From Trueperaceae bacterium (GTDB lineage Bacteria; Deinococcota; Deinococci; Deinococcales; Trueperaceae): a DNA stretch of 64,000 bases. The notes under the pieces were generated by a model that had not been told where the DNA came from, did not search any database, and was given only the letters and a program-made list of their open reading frames with translations. The stretch spans positions 62,001 through 126,000 of the forward strand of contig JAMLIB010000009.1 in NCBI GenBank assembly GCA_023954415.1, written 5' to 3'. A program made the translations under genes and the position numbers. This document shows positions 1 through 7,464 of this stretch, piece after piece; positions within the stretch are counted from its first letter, which is position 1; each line of letters opens with the position of its first letter.

Positions 1-1970
1 GAGTAGTCCGCCACGAGGAGCGTCCGCCCCTCGCCCGCGATGAACGCGCGGCGTACCTCCCGCCCGCGCGCCGTGCGCACGGGCACGTTCTGGAGGTTGG
101 GGTTGACGCTGGAGAGGCGCCCGGTGGCGACGACGGCCTGCTCGAAGGTCGTATGCACGCGCCCCTCACCGTCCGCGAGCGCCGGCAGGGGGTCAAGGTA
201 AGTGCCCTTGAGCTTGGCCACCTCGCGGTGCTCGAGTATCAGGTCCACCGCCTCGTGCTGACCCCTGAGGGGCTCGATGGCTCCCACGGCCGTGCTCTGC
301 TTGCCCGTCGCCGTCCGGTGCCCGGCGCGAAGGCCGAGCTTCTCGAAGAGGAGCCAGGCCACCTGGTCGCGCGAGGCCACGTTGAAGCCGCCCGTTCCGG
401 CGATGGCGCCGAGCCGCGCCTCCAGGACCGCCAGCTCGGCGGCGGCCTCGGCCGACATGTCCGCCAGGAGCGGCAGGTCCAGGAGGATGCCCGCCACCTC
501 CATGTCGGCCAGCACGTCCTGGAGCGGGCGTTCTATCCTCTCGTACACCTCGCGTTGCCTGCCCTGCAGGCGCGATCCGAGGGCCTTGACGAGCTCCGCG
601 CTCACGGCGGCGTGGTCGCGGGCGCCAACGCCCCACTCGCCGACCCCGAGGCGCCGCGCCAGCGTCTCGGCACTGGCGCCGGCCGAGTCGAGGAGGTAGG
701 CCATGAGCAGCGGGTCGTCGCCCGCGACCGCCTCCGCGCCGGCCAACCGGGACGCCACGACCAGCGCCTTGGCGTCGGCCGCGTTGACCACCCCGAGGCC
801 CGCCACGCGCTCGGCGACGCCGGCACCGGCCTGCGCCTCCGCCACCCGACCGGCGGCGGCGAGCGCCAGGTCCGTGACCCGGGCGGCCGTCGGACGGACG
901 TCGCTGAGGAGGTAGCCGTACGCCCAGTGAGCTTCGACGCCGGCGTCGACATCGAGGTCGGCGGCGACCTCGTCCCAGGGGGCCCGCTCGTACGCCGTCC
1001 GTTCGCTGAGGCCCAGCTCGAAGAGCAGGCTGCCGAACTCCAACTGCTGTAGGGCGGCCGTCAGCTCCTGGCGCTGCATGCGCCGCTCGCCGGCGGGCAC
1101 CACCTGAAGCGCGACCTCGGCGTCCGTGACGATGCGCGACAGCTCGCGCGAGAGCTCCAGGGCCTCTAGGCCCTCGCTGATGGCGGTCGCCTGGGCCTTG
1201 CTCGGCAGGGAGCCCAGGTTCGCGAGCAGCGCGTCCAGGTCGCCGTAGAGCTCGAGGAGCTTGCGGGCGGCGATGGGGCCGATACCCTTCACGCCCGGGA
1301 TGTTGTCGGAGGAGTCGCCGGTGAGGGCCCGGTAGTCCACCCACTGAGCGGGGGTCACGCCGTACTTGTCCACGACGGCAGCTGGGTCCATGCGCTGCTT
1401 CCCGTCCGGGCTCACGACGGTGACGTCGTCGCTCACGAGCTGCATGGCGTCGCGGTCGCTCGTGACTATCTCCACGAGCCACCCGGCGCGCGCGGCGCGC
1501 ACGGCGAGGGAGCCGATCAGGTCGTCGGCCTCGAGGCCGGGGGTCTCGACCCGCTGCACGCCGATGAGGTCCAGGAGCGACCTGATGGCGTTGAGCTGGA
1601 GCGGGAAGTCGTCCGGCGCCTTGGGCCGGTGGGCCTTGTACTCCGCGTAGCGCGCCTTGCGGAACGTCGGGGCGGGCGCGTCGAACGCCACGATGAGCCC
1701 GTCGGCGGGTTCTTGGGCCCTGAGCAGGTCGAGGATGGCCCGCATGAAACCGTAGACTGCGTTCGTCGGCATGCCGGCGGACGTGGAGAGCTGGCGGATC
1801 GCGAAGTAGGCGCGGTAGGCGAGGCCGTGACCGTCGACCAGGACCAGGCGGGGGCGGCCTGGCGCGCGGCCGCCGCCCGTTCCAGCGCCCTCGGCGGCGG
1901 GCGCGTCCGGCCCGACGTCCGCTCCGAAGAGCGACGGCTGCAGTGGGTCGGCCCGCTTCTTGGCGCTCAT
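1..1970 (-). CDS. polA: DNA polymerase I, N-terminal 656 residues (gene runs off the window)
   Basis: DNA polymerase I fills gaps in excision repair and removes Okazaki primers. The first 300 or so residues carry the 5'-3' exonuclease/FEN domain, visible as LVLVDGHGLAYRAYFA near residue 42, EYKAHRPKAPDDF and EADDLIGSLA. The reading then passes through the central domain into the polymerase domain (ATGRLSSVNPNLQN) and stops at the window edge in motif A (RRAFIAGEG...VADY). The central domain lacks the acidic FDTET-type motif of proofreading enzymes; the matching stretch reads WAYGYLLSD, so proofreading is probably absent, as in Taq polymerase. The start ATG (1968-1970) lies one base after the stop of the upstream SDR gene, so the two are co-transcribed and probably translationally coupled. 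The C-terminal part is missing only because of the window edge. Confidence 0.96.
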   Translation of the reverse strand, partial: MSAKKRADPLQPSLFGADVGPDAPAAEGAGTGGGRAPGRPRLVLVDGHGLAYRAYFAIRQLSTSAGMPTNAVYGFMRAILDLLRAQEPADGLIVAFDAPAPTFRKARYAEYKAHRPKAPDDFPLQLNAIRSLLDLIGVQRVETPGLEADDLIGSLAVRAARAGWLVEIVTSDRDAMQLVSDDVTVVSPDGKQRMDPAAVVDKYGVTPAQWVDYRALTGDSSDNIPGVKGIGPIAARKLLELYGDLDALLANLGSLPSKAQATAISEGLEALELSRELSRIVTDAEVALQVVPAGERRMQRQELTAALQQLEFGSLLFELGLSERTAYERAPWDEVAADLDVDAGVEAHWAYGYLLSDVRPTAARVTDLALAAAGRVAEAQAGAGVAERVAGLGVVNAADAKALVVASRLAGAEAVAGDDPLLMAYLLDSAGASAETLARRLGVGEWGVGARDHAAVSAELVKALGSRLQGRQREVYERIERPLQDVLADMEVAGILLDLPLLADMSAEAAAELAVLEARLGAIAGTGGFNVASRDQVAWLLFEKLGLRAGHRTATGKQSTAVGAIEPLRGQHEAVDLILEHREVAKLKGTYLDPLPALADGEGRVHTTFEQAVVATGRLSSVNPNLQNVPVRTARGREVRRAFIAGEGRTLLVADY

Positions 1971-1971
1971 G

Positions 1972-2745
1972 TCACACGTTCCAGGCTCCCGCGACCTCGA
2001 GAGTCGTACCGGTCACGTAGTCGGCCGCCGGGCTCAGGAAGTACCTGACCGCGCCGACCACCTCGTCCAGCCGGCCGACCCTGTCCATCGGCAGCTCGTG
2101 CAGCGGCTTGGTGACGCTGTTCTCGATGACGCCCGGGCTCACCACGTTGACCGTGATGCCGTTCTTCGCCTCGGCGAGGGCGAGGGCCTTCGAGTAGAGG
2201 ATGACGCCGGTCTTGGCTATCCCGTAGGCCGCGATGCTCGGGCGGGCCTTGATGAGCTCGGCGCCCGCGTAGCCCAGGTTGACGATCCTGCCGCCGTTCG
2301 GGGCGAGCCGCAAGTACGGCACGGCCCGCTGGCACGTGTAGAAGGTGGCGTCGAGGTTGCTCGCGAACATCTCGCGCCAGACCTCGCCGGAGAGGTCCGC
2401 GAGAGGGCCCTGGTGGTAGTTGCCCACGTTGTTGACGAGCGCGTCGAGGCGTCCGAAGAGGGAGTGAGCGGCGTCGACGAGCCCGCGCGCCTCGGCCTCG
2501 TCGGTGACGTCCGCTTGCGCCGCGACTGCGTGGGCTCCGAGGGCGGTGGCCGCCTCGACCACGCCGTCGGCTTCCGCGCGGCTCCTGCGGTAATGGATCA
2601 TCACGTCGTAACCGTCCGCGGCCAGCGCCAGCGCGATCGCCTTGCCGATCCCCTTGGCGGAGCCCGTGACGAGCGCGGCGGGGCGCCCGTGCCGGGCGCC
2701 GCGCGCGGGACGGCGCGTGGCCCCCTCGGGTCCGGACTCGCTCAC
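1972..2745 (-). CDS. Short-chain dehydrogenase/reductase (SDR) family oxidoreductase
   Basis: This is a 257-residue classical SDR, an NAD(P)-dependent oxidoreductase of the cytoplasm. The Rossmann motif TGSAKGIG lies near residue 22, followed by NNVG and the catalytic YGIAK (Y-x3-K). Oddly, the residue 13 before the catalytic Tyr, normally Ser, is Gly (NLGYAGAE region), as in some divergent pteridine-reductase-like SDRs; the substrate cannot be deduced. I place the start at GTG 2745, which overlaps the stop of the CDP-alcohol phosphatidyltransferase gene as GTGA; an upstream reading without SDR similarity is rejected. The gene sits between that phosphatidyltransferase and polA in one operon. 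A lipid or pteridine role are both possible. Confidence 0.9.
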   Translation of the reverse strand: MSESGPEGATRRPARGARHGRPAALVTGSAKGIGKAIALALAADGYDVMIHYRRSRAEADGVVEAATALGAHAVAAQADVTDEAEARGLVDAAHSLFGRLDALVNNVGNYHQGPLADLSGEVWREMFASNLDATFYTCQRAVPYLRLAPNGGRIVNLGYAGAELIKARPSIAAYGIAKTGVILYSKALALAEAKNGITVNVVSPGVIENSVTKPLHELPMDRVGRLDEVVGAVRYFLSPAADYVTGTTLEVAGAWNV

Positions 2746-3557
2746 GGGCGCCCCGCCGCGCGGTAACGCGCGACCCTCAGGGCCTGGACGCCAAGGAGGT
2801 ACGGCAACTGACACCAGCAGATCACGACGTAAGCGTAGGGCATGCCGAGCGCGAGGGCCACCCCGAGCGCCAGGTACTGGGTGCTCAGGCCGAGGTTGAC
2901 GAGCGCGCCGGTGGAGAAGAGGTCGGCCCAACGCTGCCGCTGTTCCGCGGTGGCGGCGGCCCACGGTGTGCCGCCCGCGAGCCGGAACAGAGCGGCGTCA
3001 GCGGCCTCGAAGGCGCGGTCCTGAGGGGCAAGGACGATCAGGTAGACGCGGCGCACGACCGCCAGGTACCAGGGGTCGCGCCGGCCCCTCGCTGCCGGCG
3101 TCGCTCGGGCTCGGAGCCCCCTCACCTCCTCGTAGCGTTTCTGGGCACCGAAGTCGGCGCTCAACGCGAGTGTGACGATCACGAGGGCCGCCGCGCTGCC
3201 CAACGCTGCGCCGCGCGCCGCCAGCGCCGCGAAGAGCGCCACGTTGACGGCGAGGTCGCAGACGGTGTCGAGGTAGCGCCCGAACTCGGTGACGCGTCCT
3301 GTCGCTCTGGCCAGGCCGCCGTCGGCGTTGTCTAGCACGGTCTTCACCTGCAGGAGCACCGCCGCGGCGAGCCAGTTGCCCGGGTGCGACGTCGCCACGA
3401 GGCCGGCGGCGAGGAAGCCGAGGAGCGTGTGCCCGGCGACGACGTGCCACGGCTCGAGGCGCGTGCGCGCGAGCAGGCGCACGACCGCGTTCGCCGCGGG
3501 CTGTACGACCGCCATCACGGCCTCTCGTCTCGGGCGAGGCTTGGCTGCTGTCGGCAC
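2742..3557 (-). CDS. CDP-alcohol phosphatidyltransferase family membrane protein
   Basis: This 271-residue integral membrane enzyme belongs to the CDP-alcohol phosphatidyltransferase family, which joins a CDP-activated lipid or alcohol to a second alcohol in phospholipid or ether-lipid synthesis. The complete signature D-x2-D-G-x2-A-R-x8-G-x3-D-x3-D is present (DNADGGLAR, then G-RYL-D-TVC-D). Several hydrophobic helices follow, such as LVIVTLALSADF and YVVICWCQLPYLLGV. The acceptor alcohol cannot be read from sequence. The start is GTG 3555-3557, only six bases downstream of a TAGCCT -10 element (3564-3569), so the mRNA is probably leaderless. It heads the operon phosphatidyltransferase-SDR-polA. 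Confidence 0.92.
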   Translation of the reverse strand: MPTAAKPRPRREAVMAVVQPAANAVVRLLARTRLEPWHVVAGHTLLGFLAAGLVATSHPGNWLAAAVLLQVKTVLDNADGGLARATGRVTEFGRYLDTVCDLAVNVALFAALAARGAALGSAAALVIVTLALSADFGAQKRYEEVRGLRARATPAARGRRDPWYLAVVRRVYLIVLAPQDRAFEAADAALFRLAGGTPWAAATAEQRQRWADLFSTGALVNLGLSTQYLALGVALALGMPYAYVVICWCQLPYLLGVQALRVARYRAAGRP

Positions 3558-3631
3558 GGGCCCAGGCTAACAGGGGTCGGGTCGTGGCGCCGGCGGCGGT
3601 TATCATCTCCTTCGCCTGCGGTGGGATGGGT

Positions 3632-3654
3632 CGGCGGGCGGCAGCCGCCCGCCG
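3632..3654 (+). promoter_or_regulatory. GC-rich perfect hairpin in the leader of the Cse60-like gene
   Basis: Two perfect 11-base arms (3632-3642 and 3644-3654) flank a single central A. They lie between a TATCAT -10 element (3601-3606) and the GGAGG ribosome-binding site of the small gene at 3676. If transcribed, this would form a very stable hairpin about 10 bases before the Shine-Dalgarno sequence. It could act in mRNA stability or translation control; no function is known. Confidence 0.5.
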
Positions 3655-3675
3655 CGGCTCGAGGAGGGTGAGCGC

Positions 3676-3867
3676 ATGGACGCGAAGTTCAAGTTGGTTA
3701 CCTCGCGCAGCGTCGAGAACTTCGAGCGCCAGCTGGACGATTTCATGGCCGGCCTGGCTCGCGACGACATCGTGGTGGACATCAAGTTCTCGACGGCACC
3801 GATCGGCTCCGGCGTGGAGTACAGCGCCCTGGTGCACTACCAGACGACGGAGCAGTGGCTCGACTGA
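3676..3867 (+). CDS. Small Cse60/DUF2758-like protein (63 aa)
   Basis: This is a short acidic protein without signal peptide or membrane segment. Its pattern (VTSRSVENFERQLDDFM, then VVDIKFSTAP and YSALVHYQ) resembles the Cse60/DUF2758 family of small proteins known from Bacillus spore formers, where the conserved core is a charged helix followed by 'VIDIKFS...YSALV.Y'. The match is by eye and the family has no known biochemical role. A GAGGAGG Shine-Dalgarno sequence sits eight bases before ATG 3676. The upstream leader holds a TATCAT -10 element and a perfect hairpin. The host is not expected to sporulate, so a spore role is unlikely here. Confidence 0.75.
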   Translation: MDAKFKLVTSRSVENFERQLDDFMAGLARDDIVVDIKFSTAPIGSGVEYSALVHYQTTEQWLD

Positions 3868-3940
3868 TGCCGCGCGTGCCCCGCAGCATCGTCGTGTACT
3901 TCATAGAGGCCGCGCCCCGGGGCGTTGGTAAACTCGACGC

Positions 3941-4990
3941 GTGACGACAACGTTGGTGCTAGTCGTCGACGATGAGCCGTCGATGCTCAAGGTCAGTGAG
4001 CTGACCCTGGCCTCCGCCGGTTACGACGTGATCGCTTTCGAGGACCCGATCGAGGCCCTGGCGGAGCTCAGGGACGGGTTGAGGCCCGACGTGATCGTGT
4101 CCGACGTCTCCATGCCGCCCATGGACGGCTTCGAGTTCCACGGTCACGTGCGCGAGATCTCCGAGTTGCGCGGCGTGCCGTTCCTCTTCCTCACTGCCCT
4201 CGAGGACCGCAACTCCATGCGCAAGGGCATGACCCTCGGCGCCGACGACTACCTCACGAAGCCCGTCAAGAAGGAGGAGCTCCTGGAGGCCGTCGGCGTG
4301 CGCTTGAGGCGCGTCGAGGAGCTGAGGCGCCCGCTCACGGGCGTCGTGGCCGCGCACGGCTTCGGGCACCCCATGGTCGTGCGCGAGGGGCAGAGACTCG
4401 ACTGGGACTCGTTGAAGGCGCTCGAGTTCCTCTTCTACCTGCTTGAGCACCGGTCCGGTGTCACCACCTTCGAGGTCGCCGAGGCCCTGTGGCCCGGCAA
4501 GACCGAGTCGAAGGCGTCTAGCAGCTTCCACACGACCCTCTACCGGCTCCGCAAGGTGATGGGCGGCGACGTGGTCGAGAGCGCCAACCGGCGCTACTAC
4601 CTCCAGGAGAGCTTCCAGATCGGTTACGACGTCGACTCCTACCGGCAGTTGGCGCGGCAGGCGCGCGAGACGGGCGGCATGCGGGACTTCCTCGCGGCCA
4701 TCAGGCTCTACACCGGTCACTTCATGGCCGGCTTCGACTCCAACTGGGTCGACAACGTCAGGCTCAGCCTCCAGGCGTCGCACCTGACGCTCCTGGAGAC
4801 GGCGGCAGCCAAGGCCGTGGCGAGCGACGACGTCACGCAAGCGACGACGCTCTACCAGCTCATGACGGAGCACGAGCCTTACAGCGAGACGGCGTGGGAA
4901 GGGTTGGCCGACGCCTGGGAGGCGCGCGGGGAACGCGCACGCGCCGCCGAGGCGCGCGAACGCTTCGAGCGACTGATGATGGAAGGCTGA
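3941..4990 (+). CDS. REC-SARP response regulator (receiver + winged helix + BTAD)
   Basis: This 349-residue regulator starts with a receiver domain: acidic pair Asp10/Asp11, phospho-acceptor Asp55 in VIVSDVSMPPMDG, the FLTAL Thr, and the Lys of YLTKPV. From about residue 145 it continues into a SARP-type winged-helix DNA-binding region (WDSLKALEFLFYLLE, ...TTLYRLRKVMGG) and a C-terminal helical BTAD repeat domain (YQLMTEHEPYSETAWEGLADAWEARG). SARP regulators are usually actinobacterial activators without a receiver, so this order is uncommon. No histidine kinase is adjacent; the nearest in the window is at 59207. The start is GTG 3941, six bases after TAAACT (3929-3934), so it is probably leaderless. 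A 12-base palindrome (3913-3924) precedes the -10. fabI follows 37 bases downstream. Confidence 0.9.
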   Translation: MTTTLVLVVDDEPSMLKVSELTLASAGYDVIAFEDPIEALAELRDGLRPDVIVSDVSMPPMDGFEFHGHVREISELRGVPFLFLTALEDRNSMRKGMTLGADDYLTKPVKKEELLEAVGVRLRRVEELRRPLTGVVAAHGFGHPMVVREGQRLDWDSLKALEFLFYLLEHRSGVTTFEVAEALWPGKTESKASSSFHTTLYRLRKVMGGDVVESANRRYYLQESFQIGYDVDSYRQLARQARETGGMRDFLAAIRLYTGHFMAGFDSNWVDNVRLSLQASHLTLLETAAAKAVASDDVTQATTLYQLMTEHEPYSETAWEGLADAWEARGERARAAEARERFERLMMEG

Positions 4991-5027
4991 GGCGCGCGGC
5001 CGCTACCGCCGGCGCGAAGGAGAGAGC

Positions 5028-5825
5028 ATGTACACGATCGACCTAAGCGGCAAGACGGGCCTCGTCATGGGCGTCGCCAACCAGCGCTCCTTGGCCTGGG
5101 CCATAGCGCAGCCCCTGGCCGACGCCGGCGCGCGCCTCGCGTTCAGCTACCAGTCCGACCGCCTGCGCCCTACCCTCGAGAAGCTCACCGAAGGCTTGGA
5201 CGCGCCCCTCCTGGTCGAGTGCGACGTAGGGAGCGACGAGCATATCGACGCCATGTTCGAGCGGGTCGGCCGCGAGTTCGGCAAGCTCGACTACCTCGTG
5301 CACGCGCTCGCCTACTCGCCCGCGGCCACGTTCGAGCACCCGTTCGTCGAGACGACGCGGGACGACTGGCGTACCGCCATGGACGTGAGCGCCTACTCGC
5401 TCGTCGCCACCACCAACCGCGCCGCGCGCCTAATGACCGACGGCGGGAGCGTCGTAACGCTCTCCTACCTGGCCGCGGAACGCGTCGTGCCGCACTACAA
5501 CATGATGGGCGTGGCCAAGGCCGCGCTCGAGGCGAGCGTGCGCTACCTCGCGTACGACCTGGGCCCCAAGGGCATCAGGGTCAACGCCATCAGCGCCGGC
5601 CCGATGCGCACCATCGCGGCGCGGTCCATCGCCGGCTTCGGTGACCTCTACTCGCAGGCGGGGGAGATGTCGATGCTGAAGCGCAACATCGACCACGAGG
5701 AGGTCGGCGGCCTCGGTCTCTCCCTGCTCGCCGACCGGCTGGGCGGCGGCATCACGGGCGAGACCGTGTACGTCGACGCCGGCTTCCACGCCATCGGGCT
5801 CTTCCTCCCGCATGGCAAGGAGTAG
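5028..5825 (+). CDS. fabI: Enoyl-[acyl-carrier-protein] reductase (NADH)
   Basis: FabI catalyses the last reduction in each cycle of type II fatty acid synthesis, trans-2-enoyl-ACP to acyl-ACP, in the cytoplasm. The 265-residue protein has the divergent SDR cofactor motif GVANQRSLAW near residue 15. The FabI catalytic pattern is present: Tyr147 (SYLAAER), Tyr157 and Lys164 in YNMMGVAK (Y-x6-K). The segment AISAGPMRTIAARSI matches the substrate-binding loop region. An AAGGAG Shine-Dalgarno sequence precedes ATG 5028. It lies 37 bases after the REC-SARP gene, so co-transcription and control of membrane lipid synthesis by that regulator are possible. A hairpin terminator follows. Confidence 0.96.
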   Translation: MYTIDLSGKTGLVMGVANQRSLAWAIAQPLADAGARLAFSYQSDRLRPTLEKLTEGLDAPLLVECDVGSDEHIDAMFERVGREFGKLDYLVHALAYSPAATFEHPFVETTRDDWRTAMDVSAYSLVATTNRAARLMTDGGSVVTLSYLAAERVVPHYNMMGVAKAALEASVRYLAYDLGPKGIRVNAISAGPMRTIAARSIAGFGDLYSQAGEMSMLKRNIDHEEVGGLGLSLLADRLGGGITGETVYVDAGFHAIGLFLPHGKE

Positions 5826-5829
5826 GCCC

Positions 5830-5859
5830 CAAAGCCCTCCCCACGAGGTAGGGGCTTTG
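5830..5859 (+). terminator. Hairpin terminator after fabI
   Basis: Arms CAAAGCCC (5830-5837) and GGGCTTTG (5852-5859) enclose a 14-base loop directly after the fabI stop. There is no U-tract. The right arm ends five bases before the TATACT -10 of the trp leader. Confidence 0.6.
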
Positions 5860-5863
5860 AGGC

Positions 5864-5869
5864 TATACT
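5864..5869 (+). promoter_or_regulatory. -10 element of the trp operon promoter (TATACT)
   Basis: TATACT lies seven bases before an ATG (5877) that opens a 17-codon frame. This spacing is typical of leaderless transcripts in this window, so transcription probably begins at or next to the leader-peptide start codon. Confidence 0.65.
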
Positions 5870-5876
5870 CACGCGC

Positions 5877-5930
5877 ATGATCCCACTCCACCGTCGGACG
5901 GGAACCACCTGGCGATGGCGGCGGCACTGA
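5877..5930 (+). CDS. trpL: Candidate trp operon leader peptide (17 aa, two Trp codons)
   Basis: The frame encodes MIPLHRRTGTTWRWRRH and ends in TGA at 5928. Two of the 17 codons are TGG, placed as Trp-Arg-Trp near the end, as expected of a ribosome-mediated attenuator sensor. It sits 79 bases upstream of trpE and directly after a TATACT -10 element. Downstream, CTGCCG (5933-5938) can pair either with CGGCA inside the end of the peptide frame (5922-5926, five bases) or with CGGCAG (5967-5972). That gives mutually exclusive structures that a ribosome stalled at the Trp codons could switch. No clear U-tract terminator follows, so control could act through Rho or through access to the trpE ribosome site. 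The call rests on position and Trp content. Confidence 0.55.
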   Translation: MIPLHRRTGTTWRWRRH

Positions 5931-6009
5931 ACCTGCCGTTCACCACGCGACTGCCCGAGCCCTGACCGGCAGCGCGACCACCCAGAGTCGTCCACGAACG
6001 GAGTCATCC
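5931..6009 (+). promoter_or_regulatory. trp leader RNA with alternative pairings
   Basis: The non-coding part of the leader contains CTGCCG (5933-5938), CTGCC (5951-5955) and CGGCAG (5967-5972), whose pairings compete. It ends in a GGAG ribosome-binding site (6000-6003) six bases before trpE. CGACT (5948-5952) can also pair with AGTCG (5986-5990). The stems are short, so folding needs a calculation. Confidence 0.4.
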
Positions 6010-7464
6010 ATGCACGTTGTTGAAGCGGGTGAGGGCGTGCTCGGCCATCGAGCGCCCATCGAGCCCATCTACCGCGAGGTCCTGGCCGACCTCGAGACGC
6101 CGCTGACCGCCTACCTGAAGCTGGCCGGCCACCCGTCCTTCCTCCTCGAGAGCGTGGAGCAGGGCGAGCGCGTCGCGCGCTACTCGTTCATCGGCACGGG
6201 CCAGCGGCTGCGCATAGAGGCGCGCGGCGACCAGGTCACCTTGACGCGCCCCACGGGCACCGACACCGTCACGAGCAAGGACCCCCTGCGCGTCATGTGG
6301 GACGAGGTGGTGCGCGACACGCGGCCCGCCCCCGACCTACCCGCCTTCTGGGCCGGCGCCGTCGGCTACGCGAGCTACGACCTCGTGCGTCAGTACGAGC
6401 GCCTGCCTGACGCCAACCCCGATGTCATCGGCGCGCCGGACATGCTGTTCGTCGAGCCCGAGCTGGTGGTCGTGTTCGACCACCTCAAGCGCCGGCTGTT
6501 CATCGTCGCGCCGGCCGAGGTCGGCAACGCCGCGGACGCCGCGAGGGCGTCGGCGCTGGTGGACGCCGCCTACGACCGCCTGCGCGGACCGTTGCCGGGC
6601 GTGCCTGGCGACCGCGCCGGGCGCCTGGCCGAGTTCGAGCCCAGCTTGTCGCGCAAGGAGTACATGGCGGCGGTGACGCGCGCCGTGGAGTACATCCACG
6701 CCGGCGACGTCTTCCAGGTCGTGCCGAGCGTCCGGCTGTCGGCGGACCTCGGCGCCCACCCGTTCGCCATCTACCGCGCGCTGCGCACCATCAACCCCAG
6801 CCCCTACCTCGGCTACCTCGACCTGGGGGGCGTGACGCTCGTGGCCAGCAGCCCGGAGAGCCTCGTGCGCTCGGACGGCGCGCGGGTCGAGACGCTGCCC
6901 ATCGCCGGCACGCGACCACGCGGCCGCGACGCCGCGCACGACGAGGAGCTGGCGGCCGAGCTGTTGGCCGACGAGAAGGAGCGCGCCGAGCACGTGATGC
7001 TCGTCGACCTGGGCCGCAACGACCTCGGCCGGGTCAGCGCACCGGGGAGCGTGGAGGTCGTGGACCTCATGCGCGTCGAGCGTTACAGCCACGTCATGCA
7101 CATCGTCTCCGAGGTCGTTGGGCGGCTGGCGGCCGGTCGCACGCCCCTCGACGCCCTCTCGGCCGCCTTGCCGATGGGCACCGCCTCCGGCGCCCCCAAG
7201 GTGCGCGCCATGGAGATCATCGACGAGCTCGAGACCGTGCGGCGCGGGCCGTACGCCGGCGCCTTCGGCTACTTGGCGGCCGGCGGCGCGATGGACATGG
7301 CCCTCACGCTGCGCACCATGGTCGTGAAGGACGGCCGCATCCACCTGCAGGCGGGTGCCGGCGTCGTAGCGGACTCGGACCCCGCGGCGGAGTGGCAGGA
7401 GTGCATGAACAAGCTGGCCGCGCTGAGGCGTGCCGTGGAGATGGCGACGCGGGGGCTCGGCTGA
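6010..7464 (+). CDS. trpE: Anthranilate synthase component I
   Basis: TrpE converts chorismate to anthranilate using ammonia supplied by TrpG, the first committed step of tryptophan synthesis. The 484-residue protein has the feedback-inhibition motif LLES (residues 45-48), the core IHAGDVFQVVPS, the chorismate-binding motifs LVDLGRNDLGRV and MGTASGAPKVRAMEI, and the C-terminal GAGVVADSDPAAEWQE. The LLES element suggests the enzyme itself is inhibited by Trp, in addition to the putative leader attenuator. PabB was considered, but the leader peptide and the neighbouring trpG and trpD favour TrpE. Its stop overlaps the trpG start as TGATG. Confidence 0.95.
   Translation: MHVVEAGEGVLGHRAPIEPIYREVLADLETPLTAYLKLAGHPSFLLESVEQGERVARYSFIGTGQRLRIEARGDQVTLTRPTGTDTVTSKDPLRVMWDEVVRDTRPAPDLPAFWAGAVGYASYDLVRQYERLPDANPDVIGAPDMLFVEPELVVVFDHLKRRLFIVAPAEVGNAADAARASALVDAAYDRLRGPLPGVPGDRAGRLAEFEPSLSRKEYMAAVTRAVEYIHAGDVFQVVPSVRLSADLGAHPFAIYRALRTINPSPYLGYLDLGGVTLVASSPESLVRSDGARVETLPIAGTRPRGRDAAHDEELAAELLADEKERAEHVMLVDLGRNDLGRVSAPGSVEVVDLMRVERYSHVMHIVSEVVGRLAAGRTPLDALSAALPMGTASGAPKVRAMEIIDELETVRRGPYAGAFGYLAAGGAMDMALTLRTMVVKDGRIHLQAGAGVVADSDPAAEWQECMNKLAALRRAVEMATRGLG

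Noticed and set aside
193-1482. Long minus-strand Arg/Gly-rich frame overlapping polA
   Set aside because: The correct polA frame, which runs off the window, covers the same strand with clear domain motifs. The other frame has only low-complexity Arg-rich sequence typical of high-GC shadow frames.
3676-3867. Spore-formation role for the Cse60-like gene
   Set aside because: No sporulation genes are present and the genome looks Deinococcota-like, so the family name should not be read as a function.
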